Positions 1-6,020 of a stretch of DNA of 6,056 bases are shown here, in pieces. The stretch lies in assembly GCA_031257945.1 (NCBI GenBank), contig JAIRNU010000015.1, positions 1 through 6,056 of the forward strand, read 5' to 3'. Position 1 is the stretch's first letter. The number at the start of each line of letters is the position of its first letter. The stretch comes from Holosporales bacterium (GTDB taxonomy: Bacteria; Pseudomonadota; Alphaproteobacteria; BNTO01). The notes under the pieces were generated by a model that did no database searches, was not told where the DNA came from, and saw nothing but the letters and a program-made list of their open reading frames with translations. Made by a program: the position numbers and the translations under genes.

Positions 1-94
1 TTGTGCGCCTAAAAAGTTACATACTCACGGCCAAGCGCAAAGGCACATGCGTGCTCGATTCCCTTCGAGAATTGTTCCTAAATTCGCCTCATGC

Positions 95-126
95 TTTGGC
101 TATGAACTAAGTAGTAACATATATTT
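95..126 (+). promoter_or_regulatory. Weak candidate promoter for the Rab-like gene
   Basis: A TATATT hexamer at 120-125 matches the sigma70 -10 consensus at five of six bases. TTGGCT at 96-101 matches the -35 consensus at four of six, with an 18-base spacer. Transcription would begin near 132, leaving a leader of about 22 bases before the TTG at 154. No ribosome-binding site is visible in that leader. The match is modest and found by eye, so it is only the best candidate in the first 150 bases. Confidence 0.28.
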
Positions 127-153
127 CGCAAATGCGTCTTATCCGCTTTCGCT

Positions 154-753
154 TTGTTCGTGGTTAATTCTATATTTCTAGTAGCTTGGTGTGGAAAGGT
201 TGTGCTCGTCGGAGATAGCCAAACGAGCATATTAATAGCTCTATCACGACTTGATGAAAATGGACAAAATACGTGGCGCGGGGGTGGGCGGGCTTGTGCA
301 GACACCGCAAATATGTGTCTTCGCAATGGTGGAGAGGTAACATTGCAGTCTACTGCCTACCAGCCATTCTATAATAATTTAGCGCATACGTATTTACTAA
401 ACAGTGACGTGGGTGTTACAATCGTAAGTGAAGGTTCTAATATAACTAACACAATAAATACGATAGAAAAGTGGACACCAGAGAGTGGGAATCTGACCGG
501 TGAATTACCAATTGTAGTTTTGAGCCCTTCCGAGAACTCATCGTGTGAGACCTGCGAGGCAATCAAAGATTGGTGTGAAGCGCGCGGCTACAAGTTTATA
601 CTGGTGAATCCTGAAAGCGGCGAGGGGGTAGGCACACTTCAGTTAGCAATTAGCGAAAGGTACGAACGAGAGCAAGAAGAGAAAAAACGCCGTGGTATGG
701 TAGAGATACCCGACGAGGCCGCTGAGGAACCGGCAAGGGACAGTTGTTGTTAG
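154..753 (+). CDS. Rab/Ras-like small GTPase homologue, predicted nucleotide-binding defective, C-terminal Cys-Cys
   Basis: The 199-residue product follows the Rab layout. Seen: a first strand KVVLVGDS (residues 15-22); a strand leading to LQSTAYQPF (64-72), where Rabs have LQIWDTAGQERF; a strand and helix LLNSDVGVTIVSEG...INTIEKW (81-107), where Rabs have YYRGAxGxIVVYDVT...VxxW; then PIVVLSPSE (119-127), where Rabs have the NKxD strand; then YKFILVNPESGEGV (146-159), where Rabs have the SAKTGENV loop; a last helix; a charged tail; and a final Ser-Cys-Cys. Length is typical of Rabs (about 200). The P-loop lacks GVG and has Gln23 where Lys is expected, DTAG reads STAY, NKxD reads SPSE and SAK reads NPE, so normal GTP binding is unlikely. 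Cys-Cys is a known Rab geranylgeranylation ending, which bacteria do not make themselves. The start is uncertain: TTG 154 is the first usable codon, GTG 160 is also possible, and no clear Shine-Dalgarno site precedes either. The reading frame is undisrupted to TAG. Inference: a eukaryote-derived protein, perhaps acting in a host cell. It could instead be a gene decaying at its 5' end. Confidence 0.72.
   Translation: MFVVNSIFLVAWCGKVVLVGDSQTSILIALSRLDENGQNTWRGGGRACADTANMCLRNGGEVTLQSTAYQPFYNNLAHTYLLNSDVGVTIVSEGSNITNTINTIEKWTPESGNLTGELPIVVLSPSENSSCETCEAIKDWCEARGYKFILVNPESGEGVGTLQLAISERYEREQEEKKRRGMVEIPDEAAEEPARDSCC
386..399. repeat. 14-bp direct repeat, copy 1 (inside the Rab-like gene)
   Basis: ATACGTATTTACTA occurs here within the codons for HTYLL of the Rab-like gene and again, identically, at 945-958 upstream of tssM. 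The flanking bases are only loosely similar. By composition-free counting, a 14-base repeat in a 6-kb window would arise by chance in well under one window in five, so it is suggestive but not conclusive. Confidence 0.5.
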
Positions 754-839
754 CTTTCTTGTTTTCTGAATTCCTCTGCCCAAATACGCGAAACTAGCAT
801 AACAACAGTAACAGTTAACGTGCCTCCGTTATCTAGAAG

Positions 840-872
840 CAGTGGGGGTTTTGTTTCCCAATTCCCCCGCTG
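840..872 (+). terminator. Hairpin downstream of the Rab-like gene, possible weak terminator
   Basis: CAGTGGGGG at 840-848 pairs with CCCCCGCTG at 864-872 in a 9-bp stem (one T-G wobble) around a 15-base loop. It lies about 90 bases after the stop codon of the Rab-like gene. No run of T follows the stem, so it is not a canonical intrinsic terminator. It could be a transcript-stabilising or Rho-associated structure, or part of a leader. The stem is seen in the sequence, the role is inferred. Confidence 0.35.
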
Positions 873-944
873 ACGGCGGCTATGGCTGATGAGTAGTAAG
901 TACACATTTCAAGAGACAACTGTATGTATGATGCCGGGATTTGG

Positions 945-958
945 ATACGTATTTACTA
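945..958. repeat. 14-bp direct repeat, copy 2 (overlaps the tssM -35 region)
   Basis: This is an identical copy of ATACGTATTTACTA at 386-399, placed 559 bases downstream of it. It covers the proposed -35 hexamer TTTACT of the tssM promoter. The last nine bases, TATTTACTA, recur at 5637-5645 upstream of the third gene. It may be an operator, a remnant of a duplication of the Rab-like gene, or coincidence. Confidence 0.45.
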
Positions 959-981
959 GTGGCTGATAGGTTGAATATAAT
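952..981 (+). promoter_or_regulatory. Probable sigma70-type promoter of tssM
   Basis: TATAAT at 976-981 is a perfect -10 consensus. TTTACT at 952-957 matches the -35 consensus at four of six bases with an 18-base spacer. Transcription should start near 988, about 35 bases before the TTG at 1023. Its place between the Rab-like gene and tssM suggests tssM can be transcribed independently of the upstream gene. The TATTTACTA motif overlapping the -35 could be a regulator site. Confidence 0.55.
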
Positions 982-1022
982 AAAACGGGTCTGTGGTAAG
1001 CGAAAGTTATGGTTGAAGCTAG

Positions 1023-4000
1023 TTGTTGGAAAGTGTTATTGGCATATGGGACAAAATATCGGAACAACTGCGCGTTTTTTTCGTTTGGTGCGGTGAATTA
1101 TTCTCCTCTATCCCACTTTTTGTTTATATAGCTTTCGTTCTAGGAATCGCTTTATCCGTTGGTGCGTTATACCTCGCCAAGTACCTAGTAACAAGACAAA
1201 ACAAGTCTGAACCGCCAAAAGAAAACGTAGTAGAAAAATATAAATTGCCGCCACTTGGCGGGTGGATAAGCGAATTCCTCGTCAGGAAAGGGTTCTTTAA
1301 GGTTGGACGAATGTCCTCGCTCTTCTTGAACGGCCTGGATTTTCTTGAAAGGGCCATGAAGTGCAGTAATTACAAATACAAAAATCCCTGGGTTTTGCTT
1401 GTTGGAGCGACGGGTTCCGGAAAATCAACATTAATACAAAACTTCGATTCTATTAATGCTATTTGGAAAGAGGAAGTTGAATCTTATGATGCTGAATACA
1501 ATTGGGTTTTCTTGCGCAATGGGGTGGCTCTTGATGTAAAAGGAGCCCTTTTTCTAGAGCAAAAAAGCATTACTTCTGATGAAGTTGGCTGGACAACCCT
1601 GCGGCACTTATTATCTAGATACCGCTCCGCTCGCCCCATAGACAGCATTGTTCTTACTATTTCTGCGGAGGATTTGTACGGAAAAAATAGGATCCCGTCA
1701 AACATATGCACGGAACGGGCACACTTTATTTTCCAAAAATTATCACTGTTTCAAGACCAACTTGGCTTGAAAATCCCAATTTACGTTGTGATTACCAAAA
1801 CTGACATAGTCCCAGGCTTTCAGGAATTTTGTAAAAATCTTCCGGCCGGAGTTAAGGGGGACATGTTTGGCTGGTCCAATCCTTACAACGTAGACGCAGA
1901 ATATATGCACCAGTGGGTCGACGAAGCAATAGGGGCTATTTCCAGCAAAATTGCAGATATCAACATGGATATATGCTGCCAAGATGCTCTTAATCAAGTC
2001 AAAGATGGCCTTTACGTTTTCCCGTATGAGTTGGAGAAAGTGCGGGAGAATCTCGCCATTTACCTTGATCAAATTTTTAAAGCTACAGCCTATGAGGCAA
2101 CGCTTTTACTTCGCGGAATTTATTTCGTGGGCGACGGTGGCGAGGTCTACAACAATATTAGAACAGATTTAGACTTTATTGATGAAAGTTTAGTAAAGGA
2201 CGCCGCAGCCGCAGAAAACGCCGCACTAGCAGACGAAGAACAAGAAGTCGAGGAGCCCGAGGCAAAGAGCAACGGCCCCTCTACCCTTTCCGAACGGTTA
2301 TTCTTTTGCCGCGACGTATTAGACCAAAAAGTCCTTAGCGAATCGCTTTGTATCCCGCAAAAATGGTTTTTCAATTTTGCGAACAAATCCCTTCGTATAG
2401 CAAAAATAACAGCTATTACCTTGATTGTTGTTGGAATTTGGGGGGGGAGCGCTGCGTATCTGTCCTTCAAACGCACAAAAGAAAGCGTGGTCCCAGCAAT
2501 CAGTTCAATGTACCGATTCCTAGTTACAACGCAGCAAATTCCTATTACCGAATTATCCAAAAAGAATGACGCGTTTGAAGCGGCGGTAAAACAGCTTTCC
2601 AATATTATGCAAGAGCTCTCTACGTCTCAGCTGTTCTCTATTTTCATCCCGGCATCGTGGTTTAGCCCATTACGCTCAAAACTCGATAAATCGGTGAATT
2701 TAGCGTACCAAAATGTCGTAATGCGCGCATTGTACGTGAACCTTATGTTAAAAGCCAGGGAGCTTTTGCACATGGCCCCCCACGACATCAAACCAAATAC
2801 ATCTATAGCGCAGCTTGCTATCCCGACAAAAAGCAATGAATTCAAGGCGATTAAGGATTTCGTTGACGGGTTAACGCAGCTCGCCTCATTCGTTGATAAA
2901 TTTAATGATTTACGGCTTGTCGCGTCTCCGGCGGTTTTGGCAGAACTGGTGGAGTATGCGTTTCATATGACGCTTTCAACGTCCTTTTTGAAATACTATG
3001 GGAATATGCGCAGAAAATTGAATACCTCGGCGTTCCCAGAGATTGATTTGATGGCATACAAGGGCCTCGCGCGAAAAACGCTAAGCGACCTGTTCCAAGA
3101 ATTTTTTAATACGATTTTTATTTACTCGCACCCCAACAGTTTCCCCGCGCAAATGGATAATCTGGTCCGACAACTACGAAATTTAGATGCAAAGGGCCTG
3201 CCCGATTGCGATTTCTTACGAACGCTAAGTATAGAACTTAATGCAGTTATTAAAACGTTTGAGCCCCCGGAGTCTGCCTCAACAGATACAGTAGACGCAA
3301 ATGTGTCCGATAACCGCAGCATTCAGACCTGGATGGATAAGGACGTATTCGAACCAGACAGCGTTTTTGAGGACCTCTTATGCTCCCTTGATAAATCCTC
3401 CTTTTTCGGGGAGGACGTCTCCCAGGCAATCGTTAATAACTGCGCGGTGGGCCTTTTCCATCTGAAGCAAAGGTTACGAGAGTTAACCAAAATACTCACA
3501 ACAGATGTACGTTTCGCCCCTCCTCCAGAAGGCGCCGAAGAAGAAACCGCTCGAGCCTCTGAGGGGTTGTTTTTGCTTGCTAGATCCCTGAAAACGTTAT
3601 TCGATGAGCCATACATGCGAAAACCCAGTGCTCACAGGTTTATTAATTCTGTCCCTGAGGGGCAAGTGTTATACTGGGATGACAAATTGCTTCAAACCGC
3701 AAAGGACCTCTGCGAGCAATACGAAGCCTTTTCGACGAAAAAAATCGGTGGGTTCCCTGTGATATTGCAAGAAAGCTTCCGTTTAATCGCAAGAGGCAGT
3801 TTACAAAAAAACCTGGCAAGCCTGATTGCTCAGGCCCAAAATTTCATCCCAATGCCGGTTTTGCATAACGAGGCGGCAACCGAAGAGCTAATCCGCTCTA
3901 GAACCGCAAATTTGCGGCTTATCTACCCAGAAATGCTGAAACTCCTAGAGATTTTGAACTATGAATCCGTAAGCTTCTTTTACATATCGCTGCGGGATCT

Positions 4001-5378
4001 TTTGCTAGAAACCAATTATGAATTGCTTACACAGTTGAATGAATTACTGAAAAGGATTGGGCCATACCACATTTGGGACCCATCATTTAGTTGGTGGGAT
4101 GGTAAATCGAGCCCAGCGTACCACGCGTACGGAGTAAAAGATTCCCAAGATTTGAATTCATTTTTGAATATTCAGAGCCAGCAAGTTATAAATCTCGCTA
4201 TTAATTTAGCTAAACCTGTCATCGATTTTTTGACTAGCGATATTATGCTGTCCGTCAACCCATTAGATAATACTAAATTGACAAAGTGGCGGCGGATTGT
4301 TGACCAAGCAACTGCTTTCCAAAAAAAACAACCTGGCAATAGCATTGCCGATTTAGAAACATTTATTACTACAGAATTTAAGGAATATTCTATGGAGAAT
4401 GCTTTCGAAAAAATTAATACAGCAGATATTCAAGTAGAAGTCGGGGATTACTTCCTCGAAACGAAACAGTATATTAAGAAGGGGATTTTGGGGCGTGTCG
4501 AAATCCTTACCCGCCAGAAAAACATCAAAAACTACCAGGATTTGGCCTTTTTCTTTAATAAACACTTAAAAGGGCGCTTCCCCTTCACGCCGCCATCAAC
4601 TGATGTATCCCAAAGCGCAGAGGCGGATCCTGAAGATGTGCGGTTGTTCTTTGAAAAATTTAAAACATATGGCGGAACTACTGAAAAAATTCTAAATCAA
4701 ATCTATCAGCTGGGCAGCGTCTCCACAGAAGCAGCAAAATTTCTACGGTCAGTTGAGCAAGTCTTTAGCCTATTCAAAGAGTATTTAGAAACTAATAATA
4801 GCGGATTGCCAAGTACTACCATGTCTATAGAATTTAACATTAATAGGGACAGGGCAGTATGCTCTAACTACGTTGCACAGTGGACTATGCGCACAAACCG
4901 TGACGAAATCATCCAAAACACCGATAAAAATAAGCGGACGAAATGGGTATACGATAGCCAAACTGACGTGTCATTCCGGTGGCCGTCAGCAAAAGGGTTA
5001 CTAGAGGTTCCATTAAACGACCCTAAACAGCCAGCGCTTAAAGTCCTGCAAACGACCGCAACCTTTTCATACAAAGGCAAATGGAGCATCTTACGAATGG
5101 TTCGGCAGCATCGCGCTAACAAGGGAGAGTACGTCCCAATGTTTAACCCAAACTCTGTTGTGCTGAAGTTTGTTATCCCGGTGTCGGAGAGCAAAAGCGC
5201 CATCCTGTTTAATTCTCTTACGTTTTCGGAGCCGTCTACAAACCCGAATATGCTCGGCAAAGACGTCCCGTTCCCGGAGTTCCCGATTCATGCTCCAGGG
5301 TTATCAGAAGAAATCGAGCGATATAGGAATGAGCCGGTCCTTGGCTTTGGGGTAATCTCGGCCAGTCCGCTGAACTGA
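1023..5378 (+). CDS. tssM: Type VI secretion system inner-membrane protein TssM (IcmF family)
   Basis: TssM joins TssL and TssJ to form the membrane complex that anchors the type VI apparatus; IcmF is the Dot/Icm relative. Seen in the 1451 residues: a membrane segment at about 31-54, with a weaker hydrophobic stretch before it; a cytoplasmic NTPase-like domain with Walker A GATGSGKST (128-136), strand DSIVLTISAEDL (207-218), TKTD (258-261) and FGWSNPY (282-288); a conserved LLLRGIYFVG stretch (361-370); an acidic, Ala-rich linker (about 392-416); and a further membrane segment (about 460-481). A periplasmic region of about 970 residues follows, with a family-typical end (GKWSILRMV near residue 1354, then KFVIPV). 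The usual length is about 1100-1300, so this one is long. TTG 1023 directly follows an in-frame TAG, and the next in-frame ATG is at residue 97, beyond the first membrane segment, so a TTG start (1023 or 1026) is the best reading. Only weak purine-rich GAAG precedes it. A classical type VI TssM and a Dot/Icm-type IcmF cannot be firmly separated without neighbours; the length favours type VI. Confidence 0.93.
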   Translation: MLESVIGIWDKISEQLRVFFVWCGELFSSIPLFVYIAFVLGIALSVGALYLAKYLVTRQNKSEPPKENVVEKYKLPPLGGWISEFLVRKGFFKVGRMSSLFLNGLDFLERAMKCSNYKYKNPWVLLVGATGSGKSTLIQNFDSINAIWKEEVESYDAEYNWVFLRNGVALDVKGALFLEQKSITSDEVGWTTLRHLLSRYRSARPIDSIVLTISAEDLYGKNRIPSNICTERAHFIFQKLSLFQDQLGLKIPIYVVITKTDIVPGFQEFCKNLPAGVKGDMFGWSNPYNVDAEYMHQWVDEAIGAISSKIADINMDICCQDALNQVKDGLYVFPYELEKVRENLAIYLDQIFKATAYEATLLLRGIYFVGDGGEVYNNIRTDLDFIDESLVKDAAAAENAALADEEQEVEEPEAKSNGPSTLSERLFFCRDVLDQKVLSESLCIPQKWFFNFANKSLRIAKITAITLIVVGIWGGSAAYLSFKRTKESVVPAISSMYRFLVTTQQIPITELSKKNDAFEAAVKQLSNIMQELSTSQLFSIFIPASWFSPLRSKLDKSVNLAYQNVVMRALYVNLMLKARELLHMAPHDIKPNTSIAQLAIPTKSNEFKAIKDFVDGLTQLASFVDKFNDLRLVASPAVLAELVEYAFHMTLSTSFLKYYGNMRRKLNTSAFPEIDLMAYKGLARKTLSDLFQEFFNTIFIYSHPNSFPAQMDNLVRQLRNLDAKGLPDCDFLRTLSIELNAVIKTFEPPESASTDTVDANVSDNRSIQTWMDKDVFEPDSVFEDLLCSLDKSSFFGEDVSQAIVNNCAVGLFHLKQRLRELTKILTTDVRFAPPPEGAEEETARASEGLFLLARSLKTLFDEPYMRKPSAHRFINSVPEGQVLYWDDKLLQTAKDLCEQYEAFSTKKIGGFPVILQESFRLIARGSLQKNLASLIAQAQNFIPMPVLHNEAATEELIRSRTANLRLIYPEMLKLLEILNYESVSFFYISLRDLLLETNYELLTQLNELLKRIGPYHIWDPSFSWWDGKSSPAYHAYGVKDSQDLNSFLNIQSQQVINLAINLAKPVIDFLTSDIMLSVNPLDNTKLTKWRRIVDQATAFQKKQPGNSIADLETFITTEFKEYSMENAFEKINTADIQVEVGDYFLETKQYIKKGILGRVEILTRQKNIKNYQDLAFFFNKHLKGRFPFTPPSTDVSQSAEADPEDVRLFFEKFKTYGGTTEKILNQIYQLGSVSTEAAKFLRSVEQVFSLFKEYLETNNSGLPSTTMSIEFNINRDRAVCSNYVAQWTMRTNRDEIIQNTDKNKRTKWVYDSQTDVSFRWPSAKGLLEVPLNDPKQPALKVLQTTATFSYKGKWSILRMVRQHRANKGEYVPMFNPNSVVLKFVIPVSESKSAILFNSLTFSEPSTNPNMLGKDVPFPEFPIHAPGLSEEIERYRNEPVLGFGVISASPLN

Positions 5379-5403
5379 ACTATTTTTCGAACTTAACGAA
5401 CCT

Positions 5404-5535
5404 GTTGCAAAAGCGAGTAATTTCGAGGAATTTTTAGGAGCATACGAAGCACAGAACCGCAGCGTACTTAACGTCCGTGAGGATTCGAGCATCGGAGCGA
5501 CGCCAAAATTACCGAAAGAACGAAGCTTTTGCAAC
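5404..5535. mobile_element. 132-bp segment bounded by 11-bp inverted repeats, MITE-like
   Basis: GTTGCAAAAGC at 5404-5414 is the exact reverse complement of GCTTTTGCAAC at 5525-5535. The segment begins 25 bases after the tssM stop codon and encodes no transposase. Small size, perfect terminal inverted repeats and an intergenic site fit a miniature inverted-repeat element or the fused ends of an internally deleted insertion sequence. The ends recall IS5-like termini from memory, which is not verified. No convincing target-site duplication was found at the borders. The repeats could also pair in RNA and form a long imperfect stem at the 3' end of the tssM transcript. Confidence 0.42.
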
Positions 5536-5549
5536 GGTCTAGTGTTGCA
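5530..5549. repeat. Short palindrome at the right edge of the MITE-like segment
   Basis: TGCAAC at 5530-5535 and GTTGCA at 5544-5549 form a 6-bp stem around an 8-base loop. TGTTGCA (5543-5549) also repeats the left terminus at 5403-5409 in direct orientation. This could be a second, nested copy of the element end. GCGACGCC is likewise repeated inside (5497-5504) and just outside (5557-5564) the segment, hinting at rearranged repeat material. Confidence 0.3.
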
Positions 5550-5638
5550 CTGCGCTGCGACGCCGGGAATTCTGTGGGTTTTGTAGTGCCAGGATCGAAT
5601 GGATTGGGCGCCAAGCGTTATCACTTTCTTAACCTCTA

Positions 5639-5666
5639 TTTACTATCCTTCGTCGGGGAGTATCAT
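5639..5666 (+). promoter_or_regulatory. Candidate promoter of the small exported-protein gene
   Basis: TTTACT at 5639-5644 and TATCAT at 5661-5666 (five of six to the -10 consensus) are separated by 16 bases. The -35 hexamer is identical to that proposed for tssM and lies in the same TATTTACTA context. Transcription would begin near 5673, only about 12 bases before the ATG, just including the AAAGG site. That short leader lowers confidence. Confidence 0.27.
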
Positions 5667-5684
5667 TTTAATAAAGGTTCGGTA

Positions 5685-6020
5685 ATGAATATTTTGAAAA
5701 TTGGGCTGATTGCTGCGCTTTTGCTGCAAAGCAACGCAGGATATGCTGATGTTTTGAATGAGGGCGTCAAATTGCCTTCGCCGGTATTAAAGCAGTTGTG
5801 TGATGAGATTATCGAGAATGGCAATATTGCACTGGAGTACATTGGTAGTAATGCTCTACCGCCGCTCAATAATACTGTCTGGCTTGATTCCAATAATTGG
5901 TACATCATGAAGAATATTAATAGAGCACTAGAAGGTGTGAGACTGCTAAGCGAAAAGTTGGTGAAAGGTCTCCACCAGTTTCTCAAACAACCCACCGTGA
6001 TGCACGTGGTACAACAGTAG
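5685..6020 (+). CDS. Small exported protein of unknown function
   Basis: The 111-residue product is not recognised. ATG 5685 is chosen because AAAGG at 5673-5677 lies seven bases upstream and because it places a classical signal peptide at the N terminus: Lys5, a hydrophobic core at residues 6-14, and a signal peptidase I-type site Gly-Tyr-Ala before Asp22. A longer in-frame reading from 5529 is unlikely because it would bury the signal peptide. The mature part is about 90 residues, mostly helical in character, with one cysteine (LKQLCDEI), a central Pro-Pro-Leu-Asn-Asn segment and a basic C-terminal helix (VKGLHQFLK). It should reside in the periplasm or be secreted. The frame closes with tandem TAG TAG. 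It lies 306 bases after tssM, separated by the MITE-like segment and a possible promoter of its own, so shared function with TssM is not shown. No lipobox or second membrane segment is present. Confidence 0.7.
   Translation: MNILKIGLIAALLLQSNAGYADVLNEGVKLPSPVLKQLCDEIIENGNIALEYIGSNALPPLNNTVWLDSNNWYIMKNINRALEGVRLLSEKLVKGLHQFLKQPTVMHVVQQ

Noticed and set aside
2..181. Open + strand frame from the window edge to TAG at 179-181, possibly the 3' end of an upstream gene
   Set aside because: Its 59 codons show no recognisable motif, it overlaps the start of the Rab-like gene by about 28 bases, and a frame this short can arise by chance. A partial gene cannot be excluded.
160..182. Pyrimidine-rich stretch ending in TTTCTAG just before the conserved Rab strand, resembling a eukaryotic 3' splice site
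   Set aside because: The context is bacterial (tssM, signal-peptide gene with ribosome-binding site), there is no upstream exon or branch signal, and the frame reads through this stretch.
280..294. G-rich stretch in the Rab-like gene as a possible G-quadruplex
   Set aside because: Only three clear G runs lie close together, so a stable four-run quadruplex is not supported.
2147..2602. Minus-strand 151-codon frame inside tssM
   Set aside because: It lies wholly within a well-supported TssM coding region; its Ser/Ala-rich content mirrors the acidic linker on the other strand.
5304..5624. Minus-strand frame of 106 codons across the tssM end and the MITE-like segment
   Set aside because: It overlaps the tssM C terminus antisense, has no ribosome-binding site or recognisable domain, and is explained by the open composition of the repeat segment.
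5529..5684. N-terminal extension of the small exported protein from 5529
   Set aside because: It would place a signal peptide at residue 53, starts inside the inverted repeat, and the ATG at 5685 has its own AAAGG site.
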